64,000 nt of DNA from Thermoplasmata archaeon (GTDB lineage Archaea > Thermoplasmatota > Thermoplasmata > Lutacidiplasmatales > UBA184). The position numbers were made by a program, and so were the translations under genes. Location: NCBI GenBank assembly GCA_027315165.1, contig DAHUYN010000001.1:62001-126000 (forward strand). The letters are read 5' to 3'. Below, in pieces: positions 43,334 to 51,588 of this stretch. The stretch's first letter is position 1. Every line of letters starts with the position of its first letter. The notes beneath the pieces were generated by a model. That model worked only from the letters and a program-made list of their open reading frames with translations, made no database searches and was not told where the DNA came from.

Positions 43334-43437
43334 CGCCCTGGTCGGGAGTCTCCCGGCGGGCGCGGAGGCGCCCGTCGTTTCGAACCCGAGTCGCAGGCTC
43401 GACAGACCTACATCCTAGACCGCTAGACTACCAGGGC
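43334..43437 (-). tRNA. tRNA-Asp(GTC) interrupted in the T-loop
   Basis: On the minus strand the acceptor stem is GCCCTGG with CCAGGGC and discriminator G. The D-arm is GTCT-loop-GGAT. The anticodon arm is TAGGT-CTGTCGA-GCCTG, with anticodon GTC. The T-stem is TCGGG with CCCGA directly before the acceptor strand. The T-loop begins TTCGAA and should close after one more base, but about 31 nt intervene, containing a GGGCG/CGCCC hairpin. Removing those bases gives the standard TTCGAAT loop, so this looks like an intron at position 59/60. Confidence 0.88.
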
Positions 43438-43566
43438 AGCGCCCGAGCGCGGTACCCGTTCGTTCTCTTGAACCTTGCCCACGCCGTCTCGAGGTCGGGA
43501 CGGGGTGGCGCCGGCCCGTTTCCCGTGGACGTGAGGGGATTATGTAGGCGGTCGTGGAAATCGTGG

Positions 43567-43582
43567 GTTCCCGAGAGGGAAC
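43567..43582 (+). promoter_or_regulatory. Hairpin covering the ribosome-binding region of the 47-aa ORF
   Basis: GTTCCC (43567-43572) and GGGAAC (43577-43582) pair perfectly around a GAGA loop and end one base before ATG 43584. The SD-like GAGAGGG lies in the loop and 3' arm. Folding would hide the ribosome-binding site, a typical shape for translational control. A TATA-like GATTATG lies about 30-45 nt upstream. Confidence 0.45.
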
Positions 43583-43583
43583 G

Positions 43584-43727
43584 ATGGGCGCCTTCCTCGC
43601 TTGGTTCACGGCTGTGGTCCTCGTCCTGAGCTTTGTCCTCGTCCTGCACCAGATCGGGCTCGACGTGACGCCGTTCGTCGGCACGGCGCTCCACGGCGTC
43701 GAGCGGTTCCTCGGAACGCCGCTCTAG
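43584..43727 (+). CDS. 47-aa single-span membrane protein
   Basis: ATG 43584 to TAG 43725-43727 encodes 47 residues. It opens MGAFLAWFTAVVLVLSFVLV with one clear transmembrane helix at about residues 4-21, then a short amphipathic end with HQIGLDVTPF. A purine-rich SD precedes the ATG within a hairpin, and an AT-rich promoter-like site lies upstream. The stop overlaps the end of the convergent glycosyltransferase gene. No known family; small single-span proteins of this kind often modulate larger membrane complexes. Confidence 0.5.
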   Translation: MGAFLAWFTAVVLVLSFVLVLHQIGLDVTPFVGTALHGVERFLGTPL

Positions 43728-44860
43728 CGCGAGCGCGCCGCCCGCTCTCCCACGAGCCGGTCGTAGAGCTCGAGGTAGCGGCGGACCATCGCCGCCTCGG
43801 TCCAGTCGTGGGCCTCGAGCGCGGCCCGTCGGGCCCGCTCGGCGGCGACCTCGGGTCGCTCGAGCCGTCGCAAGGCCGTGGCCAGCTCCTCCGAGGAGCG
43901 GACGATCTCGCCGGCGCCGTGCGCCGCCATCTCCGGCGCCGCTCCGGCGGGCCAGGCGACGAACGGCCGCCCGGCCGCCAACCCCTCGGCGAGCGCGACC
44001 CCGAACCCTTCGTACTCGCTGCCCGAGACGACGGCGTCCGCGGCGCGCAGCGCCGCGACGGCCTCCTCGCGCGGGACGATCCCCGGTGCGACGAGCTCGA
44101 CCCCGAGGGCGCTCGCTCGGGCCCGGCAGTAGGCCAGGTCGTACCGCGAGCCCGGCACGTCCTTGCCGAGCGCGAGGAGCGCCCACGCGCCCTGCGTGGG
44201 CGCCACGCCCTCGACGAGCCGGTCGACCCGCTTGTTCTCGAAGAAGCCGCCGAGGTAGACCGCGAGGTGCGGGGCGGCGACGCCGAGGCGGGCGCGATAC
44301 GCCGCCGGGTCGAGGCCGCCCTGCGCGAACTCGCCGGCGTCGGCGCCGAGGGGGATCCGGACGAGCTTCGACTCCGGGACGCCCCACGAGAGCAGCTGCT
44401 GGCGCTCGTGCTCGGTGTCGCAGGCGTAGACGCTCAGCCCTCGAAGGAGGCGCGGGAAGTACCGCTCGAAGTAGAGGCGGTCCCACGGCCGGCGGTGCAT
44501 CTCGTACTGGTAGAAGCCGTGGCCCGTGCCGACGGACGGCCAGTCGTACCGCCGAGCGAACGGGAGGTAGAAGTCGGCGCACCAGATCCGATTCCCGTGC
44601 AGGTGGAACAGGTCGGCGCGCGTGGCGCGCAGCGTCTCGTGGTAGCGGACGGGGATCCGGACGCCGGCGACGTGCCGCATCGGAAGCCGGACCACGTCGA
44701 CGCCGTTGAGCTCCTCCGCGCTCGGGACTCCAGGCTCCGCCTGCGTCACGACCGTCACGTCGTCGCCGCGGCGGGCCGCCGCCTCGGCGAGCAACTGCGC
44801 GATCCGCTCCGAGCCGCCCGGGACCGGATGGTACCGGTGGCACGCCAGGACGACGCGCAC
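43724..44860 (-). CDS. GT4 family glycosyltransferase
   Basis: A 378-aa GT-B enzyme. HRYHPVPGGSERIAQLLAEAAARRGDDVTVVT is the typical acceptor-domain opening of GT4. AVYLGGFFENKRVDRLVEG starts the nucleotide-sugar domain, and SGSEYEGFGVALAEGLAAGRP supplies the donor-binding EX7E-like glutamates. It differs from the plus-strand GT4 at 42.0 kb in length and in lacking the Cys-rich insert. Together with uppS they suggest a local surface-glycan cluster. Confidence 0.9.
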   Translation of the reverse strand: MRVVLACHRYHPVPGGSERIAQLLAEAAARRGDDVTVVTQAEPGVPSAEELNGVDVVRLPMRHVAGVRIPVRYHETLRATRADLFHLHGNRIWCADFYLPFARRYDWPSVGTGHGFYQYEMHRRPWDRLYFERYFPRLLRGLSVYACDTEHERQQLLSWGVPESKLVRIPLGADAGEFAQGGLDPAAYRARLGVAAPHLAVYLGGFFENKRVDRLVEGVAPTQGAWALLALGKDVPGSRYDLAYCRARASALGVELVAPGIVPREEAVAALRAADAVVSGSEYEGFGVALAEGLAAGRPFVAWPAGAAPEMAAHGAGEIVRSSEELATALRRLERPEVAAERARRAALEAHDWTEAAMVRRYLELYDRLVGERAARSR

Positions 44861-44915
44861 GCGGCGCCTGACCCGTCGGAGGGGATACGGCTGACGGTCG
44901 GGCCCGGCGGCTCGC

Positions 44916-45362
44916 CTAGACCTGCCGTCCGCAGGCGGTGCAGGTCCGGGTCTGCGGGTTGACCATCCCGCCGCAGGCCGGGCAGGCCATCGCGACGGGC
45001 TGCCCCGGCATCGGGGCCGCCATCGCGGGCGTGCTCTTGTGGACGAGCGTGAGGATCCCGCCGATCAGCGCGAGGATGAAGCCGATGATGAACCCCCCGA
45101 GCGCGAACGGCAGGCTCGCGATCGCGAGGACGATCACGAGCGCCCCCCAGGCGGTCTTCATCGAGGGCATGACGAAGATCAGGATCGAGAAGATGAGCAT
45201 GAGGACCCCGATGAGAAGGCCGATGTAGAACAGGCCCGCGAGCCCTCCGATGAAGAAGGAGAGGAAGCTCCCGAGCACCGCGAGTGCCGCGCCCGCGAGG
45301 AGCACGAACACCGACCCGATTATCGAAAGGACGCCCCCGGCGACGGGAACATGGTTTGACAT
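44916..45362 (-). CDS. Membrane protein with C-terminal zinc ribbon
   Basis: A 148-aa protein of mostly hydrophobic helices (four segments: about 8-35, 38-66, 70-85 and 88-107) with a C-terminal zinc ribbon, ACPACGG then CTACGRQV. The layout resembles small archaeal DUF-type membrane proteins that carry a cytosolic zinc ribbon. An inverted repeat, CTACT-TAAG-AGTAG (45394-45407), overlaps the likely TATA element upstream. Function unknown. Confidence 0.75.
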   Translation of the reverse strand: MSNHVPVAGGVLSIIGSVFVLLAGAALAVLGSFLSFFIGGLAGLFYIGLLIGVLMLIFSILIFVMPSMKTAWGALVIVLAIASLPFALGGFIIGFILALIGGILTLVHKSTPAMAAPMPGQPVAMACPACGGMVNPQTRTCTACGRQV

Positions 45363-45435
45363 GCCACGACTCCACAGGGAGAACCGGCTTTCGCTACTTA
45401 AGAGTAGGGTCGATGCGGAAGTTCCACCGCCGAAG

Positions 45436-46452
45436 CTACGTCGCGCGGTCGGGCGCGGCGCGTCGATTTCGGAGCGTCGCGGCGAGGGCCCGAGGTCTGA
45501 CGAGCCCGTCGGGCGTGACGAAGCCGGTGACGTAGCGCGCCGGCGTCACGTCGAACGCCGGGTTCCGGGCCGCGCTCGAGCGGGGCGCGGTCCGGGGTCT
45601 CGAGGCGCCGAGGACCTCGCTCGCCTCCCGCTCCTCGACGGGGATCGAGCGCCCGGAGGGCCGGGCGCCGTCGAAGGTGCTCCACGGCGCCGCGACGTAG
45701 AACGGGATCCCGTTCTCGTGAGCGACGACGGCCTTCTCGTAGGTCCCGATCTTGTTGGCGAAGTCGCCGTTGCGGGCGATCCGGTCCGCGCCGACGATCA
45801 CGCGGTCGACCTCGCCGGTCCGCATGAAGTGGCCGGCGGCGTTGTCGACGATGATGGCATGGCGGATCCCCTCCTCCGCGAGCTCCCAGGCGGTGAGGCG
45901 CGACCCCTGCAGGAGGGGGCGTGTCTCGTCGACCCAGACGAAGAGGTCGCTGCCCCGGTCGTGGGCGACGCGGAGCGGCGCTAGCGCGGTGCCCCACTCG
46001 ACCGTCGCGAGCGCGCCGGCGTTGCAGTGGGTGAGGACCTTGGGGGCGCCCTCGAACAGCCTCGCGCCGGACTCGCCGATCCGTCGGCATTCGTCGACGA
46101 CCCGGTCGCGAAAGCCGTCCGCCGCGGCCGTCGGCGACTCGCCCCGCTCCCACGCCACGCGGACGTGCGCGACCCCGACGGAGAGGTCGACGGCCGTCGG
46201 CCTCGTCGAGACGAGGAGCTGGGACGCGGCCGCCGGGGTCAGGCGCCCCTCGCGCGCTGCGAGCGCCATGCCGTAGGCGCCCGCGACGCCGATCGCCGGG
46301 GCGCCGCGCACGGTCATGTTCCGGATGGCTCGCGCGACCTCTCGGGTCCGGGTCAGTCGGAGCACGACGTGGCGCTCCGGGAGGCGGCGCTGGTCGACGA
46401 GGTAGAGGGCCCCCCGCTCGAACCAGAGCGCGCGGACCCCCATCGGGCTCAC
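45436..46452 (-). CDS. mtnA: S-methyl-5-thioribose-1-phosphate isomerase
   Basis: A 338-aa member of the eIF2B-related isomerase family. RGAPAIGVAGAYG, THCNAGALATVEWGTAL (catalytic Cys), VWVDETRPLLQGSRLTAWEL and ADRIARNGDFANKIGTY match MtnA of the methionine salvage pathway. The C-terminal NPAFDVTPARYVTGFVT also fits. Ribose-1,5-bisphosphate isomerase is a related alternative. The GTG at 46452 overlaps the pfk stop as GTGA; ATG 46443 is a possible alternative start. It is last in the pepQ-pfk-mtnA operon. Confidence 0.88.
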   Translation of the reverse strand: MSPMGVRALWFERGALYLVDQRRLPERHVVLRLTRTREVARAIRNMTVRGAPAIGVAGAYGMALAAREGRLTPAAASQLLVSTRPTAVDLSVGVAHVRVAWERGESPTAAADGFRDRVVDECRRIGESGARLFEGAPKVLTHCNAGALATVEWGTALAPLRVAHDRGSDLFVWVDETRPLLQGSRLTAWELAEEGIRHAIIVDNAAGHFMRTGEVDRVIVGADRIARNGDFANKIGTYEKAVVAHENGIPFYVAAPWSTFDGARPSGRSIPVEEREASEVLGASRPRTAPRSSAARNPAFDVTPARYVTGFVTPDGLVRPRALAATLRNRRAAPDRAT

Positions 46453-47474
46453 CGGGGTTCGAAGGTGTGGAGGAGGTCGAGCCAGGCCGCGGGGACCCGC
46501 TTGTTCTCCCGAAGCGCCTCGTCGAGCGGGACGCCGAGGACCTCTGAGCCGCGGAGGACCGCGACCGTGCCGAACCGTCCGTCGAGCGCGAGGTCGACGG
46601 CCTTCGCGCCGAGCCGCGTCGCGAGGAGGCGGTCGAACAGCGTCGGCGCCCCTCCGCGCTGGATGTGCCCGATCTGGGCGCTCCGCGCCTCGATCCCCGT
46701 CGCCTCTTCGATCCGTCGCGCGAGCGCGGCCCCGACCTCGCGCTCGCGAAGGAGCTCGTGGCCGAACTGGTCGGTCCCCGCGACGGTCCCCTTCGGCGTG
46801 CCGAGGTCGACGCCCTCGCTCACGACGACGAGCGCAAAGCCGCGCTGGCGAACCCCCGCGCGGACGCGATCGAGGAGCGAGGCCTCGTCGTACGGCTCCT
46901 CGGGCACGAGCGTCGCGTCGGCGGCGCCCGCGAGCCCGGTCGCGAGCGCGACCCAGCCCGCGTGCCGGCCCATCACCTCGAGCACGACGACCCGGTGGTG
47001 GCTGTTGGCCGTGTCGCGGAGCCGCTCGAGCGCGTCGACCGCGACCGAGCTCGCCGAGTCGAAGCCGAAGGTCCAGTCCGTCGCTGCGACGTCGTTGTCC
47101 ATCGTCTTCGGGACCCCGACGACCTTGGCGCCGCGCCGGTGGAGCTCGCGGGCCGCGCTGAGCGTGTCGTCGCCGCCGATCGCGACGAGGACGTCGACGC
47201 TCTCGCTCCGAAGGGTGGCGAGGACCTTGGCGGCGTCCTCCTCCGAGCGGAACGGGTTGGTCCGTGAGCTACCCAAGAGCGTGCCGCCGCGGAGGATGGC
47301 GTCGGCGACCTCGGCGGTGGTGAGCGGCCGGACCCGGCGGTCGCGGACCCCCTTCCAGCCGTCGAGGAACCCGACCGTCTCGTGTCCCGACCGGGCGGCC
47401 CGGTAGACGACGGCGCGGACCGCCGCGTTGAGGCCCGGGCAGTCGCCGCCCCCGGTGAGAACGCCGAACCTCAC
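46449..47474 (-). CDS. pfk: 6-phosphofructokinase, predicted pyrophosphate-dependent
   Basis: A protein of 341 aa from GTG 47474, which overlaps the pepQ stop as GTGA. The PFKA fold is clear from GGGDCPGLNAAVR, MGRHAGWVALATGLA and IGHIQRGGAPT. The phosphoryl-donor sites read GGDDT (residues 100-104) and PKTMDND (122-128). In E. coli the matching positions are Gly104 and Gly124. Asp and Lys there are the known marks of PPi-using enzymes; ATP enzymes keep Gly. Asp126 is the catalytic base. The enzyme would phosphorylate fructose-6-phosphate reversibly. Confidence 0.9.
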   Translation of the reverse strand: MRFGVLTGGGDCPGLNAAVRAVVYRAARSGHETVGFLDGWKGVRDRRVRPLTTAEVADAILRGGTLLGSSRTNPFRSEEDAAKVLATLRSESVDVLVAIGGDDTLSAARELHRRGAKVVGVPKTMDNDVAATDWTFGFDSASSVAVDALERLRDTANSHHRVVVLEVMGRHAGWVALATGLAGAADATLVPEEPYDEASLLDRVRAGVRQRGFALVVVSEGVDLGTPKGTVAGTDQFGHELLREREVGAALARRIEEATGIEARSAQIGHIQRGGAPTLFDRLLATRLGAKAVDLALDGRFGTVAVLRGSEVLGVPLDEALRENKRVPAAWLDLLHTFEPR

Positions 47475-48592
47475 GCACCGACCTCGAGGTACTCGCGCGG
47501 CGCCGTCGTGAGGAAACGGTAGCCGTCCTTCGTGATCACGACGTCGTCCTCGATCCGGACGCCGCCGTGGCCGGGGAGGTAGATCCCCGGCTCGACCGTG
47601 ACGACCATGCCCGGCTCGAGGAGGTCCTTGACGCCGGGCGCCAGGCCGACCCCGGCGTCGTGCACCGAGAGGCCGAGCGCGTGGCCCAGGCCATGGGTGA
47701 ACCGCCCCTTCCACGGAGAGGCGTCGACGACCTTCTGCGCGGCCGCGTGCACGACCTCGCCGGCGACGCCCGGGCGGAGGAGGTCGAGGGCGGCGCGCTG
47801 GGCCTCGAAGACGGTCTCGTGGACGCGCTTCATCTCCTCGTCCCGGGGCCCGAAGTGGAACGAGCGCGTGATGTCGCAGGCGTAGCGGCTGAAGTAGGCC
47901 CCGAAGTCGCAGACGAGGCTCTGGCCCGCGACGAGCCGGACCTTCTGCGGCGCGTAGTGGGGCTCGGCGCTGTTTGGGCCGAACCCGACGATCGTCGAGA
48001 AGCTGCGCCCCGAGGCGCCCCGCTTCATCATCGCGTACTCGATCTCGGCGGCGAGCTCGATCTCCTCGATCCCCGCCCGGAGCATCGACGGGATCTCCCG
48101 GGCGACGGCCGAGCCGATCCGGGCCGCCTCCTCGATCCGCGCGACCTCGTTGGCGTCCTTGACGCCCCGCTCCTGACGGATCGCCGCGGTCGCGTCGACC
48201 CACTGCGCCTCGGGGAGCATCTTGCCGAGCGCGAGGAACGCCTCGTGGGTCACCTCGTGGAAGTTCACGGCGAGGGTCGGCTTCGAGGGCACCTCGCGCT
48301 TGAGGATCTCCTGGACGAGGCGCTCCTTGTTCCCCGACGTCATCACATGGACCTCGACCGACGGGTCGCGCTTCGCCGCCTGCCGCGCGCTCTCCTCCTC
48401 GAGGGGCGAGCTCAGCACGTGGAGGCGCCCGTCGGGCAGCCCGATCGCGACCGAGCCCTCGAAGAGCCCGCCCGGGACCTCGAACGTGTAGAAGAAGCTC
48501 CCGTCGAGGTGCGGGTCGACGGAGTTCGCGATGAGGAGGGCGTCGGCCTTCGGGCTCAAGCGGCCGAGGATGCGGCGGACCCGGTCCTTCAT
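47471..48592 (-). CDS. pepQ: Xaa-Pro aminopeptidase/dipeptidase (M24 family)
   Basis: A 373-aa pita-bread metallopeptidase. The N-terminal creatinase-like domain covers about 1-130. The metal ligands fall in CDFGAYFSRYACDITRSF (two Asp), GLGHALGLSVHD (His), VTVEPGIY (Glu) and GGVRIEDDVV (Glu). It removes residues next to proline during peptide turnover. It is first in the pepQ-pfk-mtnA operon. Confidence 0.93.
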   Translation of the reverse strand: MKDRVRRILGRLSPKADALLIANSVDPHLDGSFFYTFEVPGGLFEGSVAIGLPDGRLHVLSSPLEEESARQAAKRDPSVEVHVMTSGNKERLVQEILKREVPSKPTLAVNFHEVTHEAFLALGKMLPEAQWVDATAAIRQERGVKDANEVARIEEAARIGSAVAREIPSMLRAGIEEIELAAEIEYAMMKRGASGRSFSTIVGFGPNSAEPHYAPQKVRLVAGQSLVCDFGAYFSRYACDITRSFHFGPRDEEMKRVHETVFEAQRAALDLLRPGVAGEVVHAAAQKVVDASPWKGRFTHGLGHALGLSVHDAGVGLAPGVKDLLEPGMVVTVEPGIYLPGHGGVRIEDDVVITKDGYRFLTTAPREYLEVGA

Positions 48593-48617
48593 GCCGCGCG
48601 GTACGGGCGGAAACGGT

Positions 48618-50075
48618 TCAAGGTTTCGGGGGCCGCTCCCGAAGGTCCTTCCACGAGAGGTGAAGGTCGCGGGCGGCGCGGACCTCGTCGACCCGCCCGA
48701 CCGAGAGGTTCCGCGGGGCCGCGTGCAGGTTCTCCGGTGTGTCCGTGACGGCGCGCTCGAACGCGTCGGCGAAGCCGTCGAGCTCCCGGCGGCTCTCGGT
48801 CTCGGGGAACTCGATCATGAGCGCCTCCTCGACGAGCGCCGGGAAGTAGACGGTCGGAGCGTGGTAGCCCTCGTCGAGGAGACGCTTGGCGAGGTCGAGG
48901 GTGCGGACCCCCCGCGCCTTGAGCGGGGCGCCCGAGAGGAGGAACTCGTGCTTGACGAGCGGACGGAACGGCCGCGGCAGGTGTCGGCCGAGCCGCTGGC
49001 CGAGGTAGTTCGCGTTGAGGACCGAGCGCCTCGAAACGGCCCTGAGCCCCTCCTCGCCGTGCGAGAGGAGGAAGACGTAGGCCCTCAGGTCGAGCCCGAA
49101 GTTCCCGTAGCCGCTCTTGATCTTGCCGATCGACTTCGGGCGGTCGTAGTCGAGCGCGAACCGCCGGCCCTTCTTGACGACGCGCGGGACCGGCAGGTAG
49201 GGCGCCAAGAGCTCGCCGGCGCCGAGGACCCCCGCTCCGGGGCCGCCGCCCCCGTGCGGCGTCGCGAAGGTCTTGTGCAGGTTGAGGTGCGCGACGTCAA
49301 AGCCCATCCGCCCCGGGTTCGTCACGCCGAGGATCGCGTTGAGGTTGGCCCCGTCGTAGTAGAGGAGCCCGCCCGCACCGTGGACCGTCTCGGCGATCTC
49401 GACGATCTGGCTCTCGAAGAGGCCCGCCGTGTTCGGGTTCGTGAGCATGAACGCGGCGGTCCGGTCGCTGACCGCGGCCCGGAGCGCCTCGAGGTCGACA
49501 CAGCCGTCCTTCGAGGGGATCTCGCGCGTCGTGAAGCCGGCCATCGCGGCCGACGCGGGGTTCGTGCCGTGGGCGGTGTCGGGGAGGAGCACCTCGGTCC
49601 TCCGCCCGAGCTCGCCGCGGTCGCGGAAGTAGGCGCGGACCATCAGGAGGGCCGCGAACTCGCCGTGCGCGCCCGCGGCGGGCTGGAGCGAGACCTCGGG
49701 GAAGCCCGTGATCTTGCCGAGCGCCGTCTCGAGACGCCAGAGGATCTCGAGGGCTCCCTGGACCGTCTCGACGGGCTGTTCGGGATGGAGCTCCGCCGCC
49801 GTCCGTCGGCGGGCCACGGCCTCGGAGACCTTCGGGTTGTACTTCATCGTGCACGACCCGAGCGGGTAGGCCGAGGTGTCGATCCCGAAGTTCATCTGCG
49901 AGAGCCTCGTGTAATGGCGGACGACCTCGAGCTCGCTCAGCTCGGGCCATCGGAGTGCCTTCTTCCGACGGAGCTTCTCGGGAAGACCCGGCACCGACGG
50001 GCCGGGCGCCCCCTCCGACGGCGGGCTCAGCTCCCAGACGAGGGGCTCGTCGTACCGGGCCTGGCGGAACGTCAT
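48618..50075 (-). CDS. gcvPB: Glycine dehydrogenase (decarboxylating) subunit 2
   Basis: A 485-aa PLP enzyme. The PLP lysine lies in HLNLHKTFATPHGGGGPG. LEPEVSLQPAAGAHGE-type and LPDTAHGTNPASAAMAGF segments are also family features. With subunit 1 it forms P-protein of the glycine cleavage system, which decarboxylates glycine and passes an aminomethyl group to the lipoyl H protein. Its ATG overlaps the gcvPA stop by 4 nt. GcvT, GcvH and lipoamide dehydrogenase are not in the window. Confidence 0.95.
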   Translation of the reverse strand: MTFRQARYDEPLVWELSPPSEGAPGPSVPGLPEKLRRKKALRWPELSELEVVRHYTRLSQMNFGIDTSAYPLGSCTMKYNPKVSEAVARRRTAAELHPEQPVETVQGALEILWRLETALGKITGFPEVSLQPAAGAHGEFAALLMVRAYFRDRGELGRRTEVLLPDTAHGTNPASAAMAGFTTREIPSKDGCVDLEALRAAVSDRTAAFMLTNPNTAGLFESQIVEIAETVHGAGGLLYYDGANLNAILGVTNPGRMGFDVAHLNLHKTFATPHGGGGPGAGVLGAGELLAPYLPVPRVVKKGRRFALDYDRPKSIGKIKSGYGNFGLDLRAYVFLLSHGEEGLRAVSRRSVLNANYLGQRLGRHLPRPFRPLVKHEFLLSGAPLKARGVRTLDLAKRLLDEGYHAPTVYFPALVEEALMIEFPETESRRELDGFADAFERAVTDTPENLHAAPRNLSVGRVDEVRAARDLHLSWKDLRERPPKP

Positions 50076-51463
50076 GGCGACCCCCGGACGGCCGCGAGGG
50101 CGCCCCGGGCGGCCGAGACGTAGCGCTGGAGGTCGCGCTCCTCCAACGACTCGCTCACCGAGGCGAGCAGGAGGGGCTCCGAGGCCGGTGCGCCCGGCCT
50201 CGGGTCCGAGAGCGGGACCCCGCCGAGGACCTTCTTCGCCCGGAGCCGGTCGAGGAACTCCCCGACGCCGCCGCGCGTGACGCCGACCGCGAAAGAGCTC
50301 AGGTACGGCGCCTCGAACCGCGGCGCCTGGAGACCCTCGAGGCCGCCGAGCGCGGAGGCCAGCGTCCGGGCCTTCTCGGTGAGCCGCGTCTGCAGCTCGG
50401 CGAGGCCCCGCGGTCCCACGAGCGTCGCGTAGACGACGAACCCGAGGGCCAGAAGCGACTCGTTCGTGCAGATGTTCGAGGTGGCGCGGGAGCGTCGGAT
50501 GTGCTGCTCGCGGGTCTGCAGCGTGAGCGTGAACGCCCGACGGCCGGTGGCGTCGGCGGTCGCGCCGACGATACGGCCGGGCGCGAGCCGCAGGTGTTCC
50601 TTCTGGCAGGCGAAGAGCCCGAGGAGAGGACCGCCGAAGGACGGCGCCATGCCGAAGCCCTGTCCCTCCCCGACGACGACGTCAGCGCCCCAGGCGGCCG
50701 GGGGCTCGACGACGGAGAGCGCGAGCGGGTCGGCGGCGATGACGAGAGGGACCGACCCGAGGATCGCCTTGAGGTCGGGGAGCCCCTCGTCGAGGACCCC
50801 GAAGCCGTTGGGGAGGTCGGCCAGGAGGCCGAAGACGTCGCCGCGCGCGACCTCCGTCTTGACCCACTCGGTGTCGAGGCGGCCGGTCCTCGGGTCGTAG
50901 GGGATCTCCTCGAAGCGGACCGGGAGCCCGGCGGCGTAGTTCCGCAGGACGCTCTTCTCCTCCCAGGGGAGGCTCGCGGGGAGGAGGAACCGGCTCCCCT
51001 CGTGGACGCGGCGGCAGAGGAGAAGCGCCTCGCCCGCGGCCGTCGCGCCGTCGTAGAGGGAGGCGTTCGCGGCGTCGGCGCCGGTGAGCTCGACCCAGAG
51101 GCTCTGGAACTCGAAGAGGGTCTGGAGCATCCCCTGGCTCGCCTCGGGCTGGTACGGCGTGTAGGAGGTGTAGAACTCGCTCCGGCTCAGGATCGCGTCG
51201 AGCGCCGCCGGCGAGAACGGCGTCGTCACGCGACCGCCCAGGAAGTTCGAGAACTTCGAGTACGGCTTGTTCCGGTCGAGGATCTTGTCGACGTACCGAA
51301 GGACCTCGAGCTCCTCCTTCGGCGCGCCCACGCCCATCCGCCCGAGGCGGACCTTCTTGGGGACGTCGGAGAACAGCTCCTCCGCGTCGGCGAGCCCGAG
51401 CTCGCGGAGCATCGCCGTCTCGTCCGCCGCCCCGCCCGGGATCCATCGCGCCACGTTGAGCAC
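50072..51463 (-). CDS. gcvPA: Glycine dehydrogenase (decarboxylating) subunit 1
   Basis: A protein of 463 aa from GTG 51463. The family region starts with RWIPGGAADETAMLRELGL and EELFSDVPKKVRLGR, and continues with FLGGRVTTPFSP and SEFYTSYTPYQPEASQGMLQ. Subunit 1 lacks the PLP lysine and partners GcvPB. The frame opens at 51649, but residues before the chosen start are Arg/Pro-rich and unlike the family; GTG 51454 is another possible start. Confidence 0.9.
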   Translation of the reverse strand: MLNVARWIPGGAADETAMLRELGLADAEELFSDVPKKVRLGRMGVGAPKEELEVLRYVDKILDRNKPYSKFSNFLGGRVTTPFSPAALDAILSRSEFYTSYTPYQPEASQGMLQTLFEFQSLWVELTGADAANASLYDGATAAGEALLLCRRVHEGSRFLLPASLPWEEKSVLRNYAAGLPVRFEEIPYDPRTGRLDTEWVKTEVARGDVFGLLADLPNGFGVLDEGLPDLKAILGSVPLVIAADPLALSVVEPPAAWGADVVVGEGQGFGMAPSFGGPLLGLFACQKEHLRLAPGRIVGATADATGRRAFTLTLQTREQHIRRSRATSNICTNESLLALGFVVYATLVGPRGLAELQTRLTEKARTLASALGGLEGLQAPRFEAPYLSSFAVGVTRGGVGEFLDRLRAKKVLGGVPLSDPRPGAPASEPLLLASVSESLEERDLQRYVSAARGALAAVRGSP

Positions 51464-51588
51464 CGGGGGCGGCTCGAGCCGGGCGGCCCTGAAAAGCCCT
51501 TCGCCGCGTTCGGGCCACGGCGCCCGCGGTGGCGCCGTCCGGGCCGCGAGCGGCAACGGTAAGTCGGTGCGTTCCTCCAGTCGCGTCG

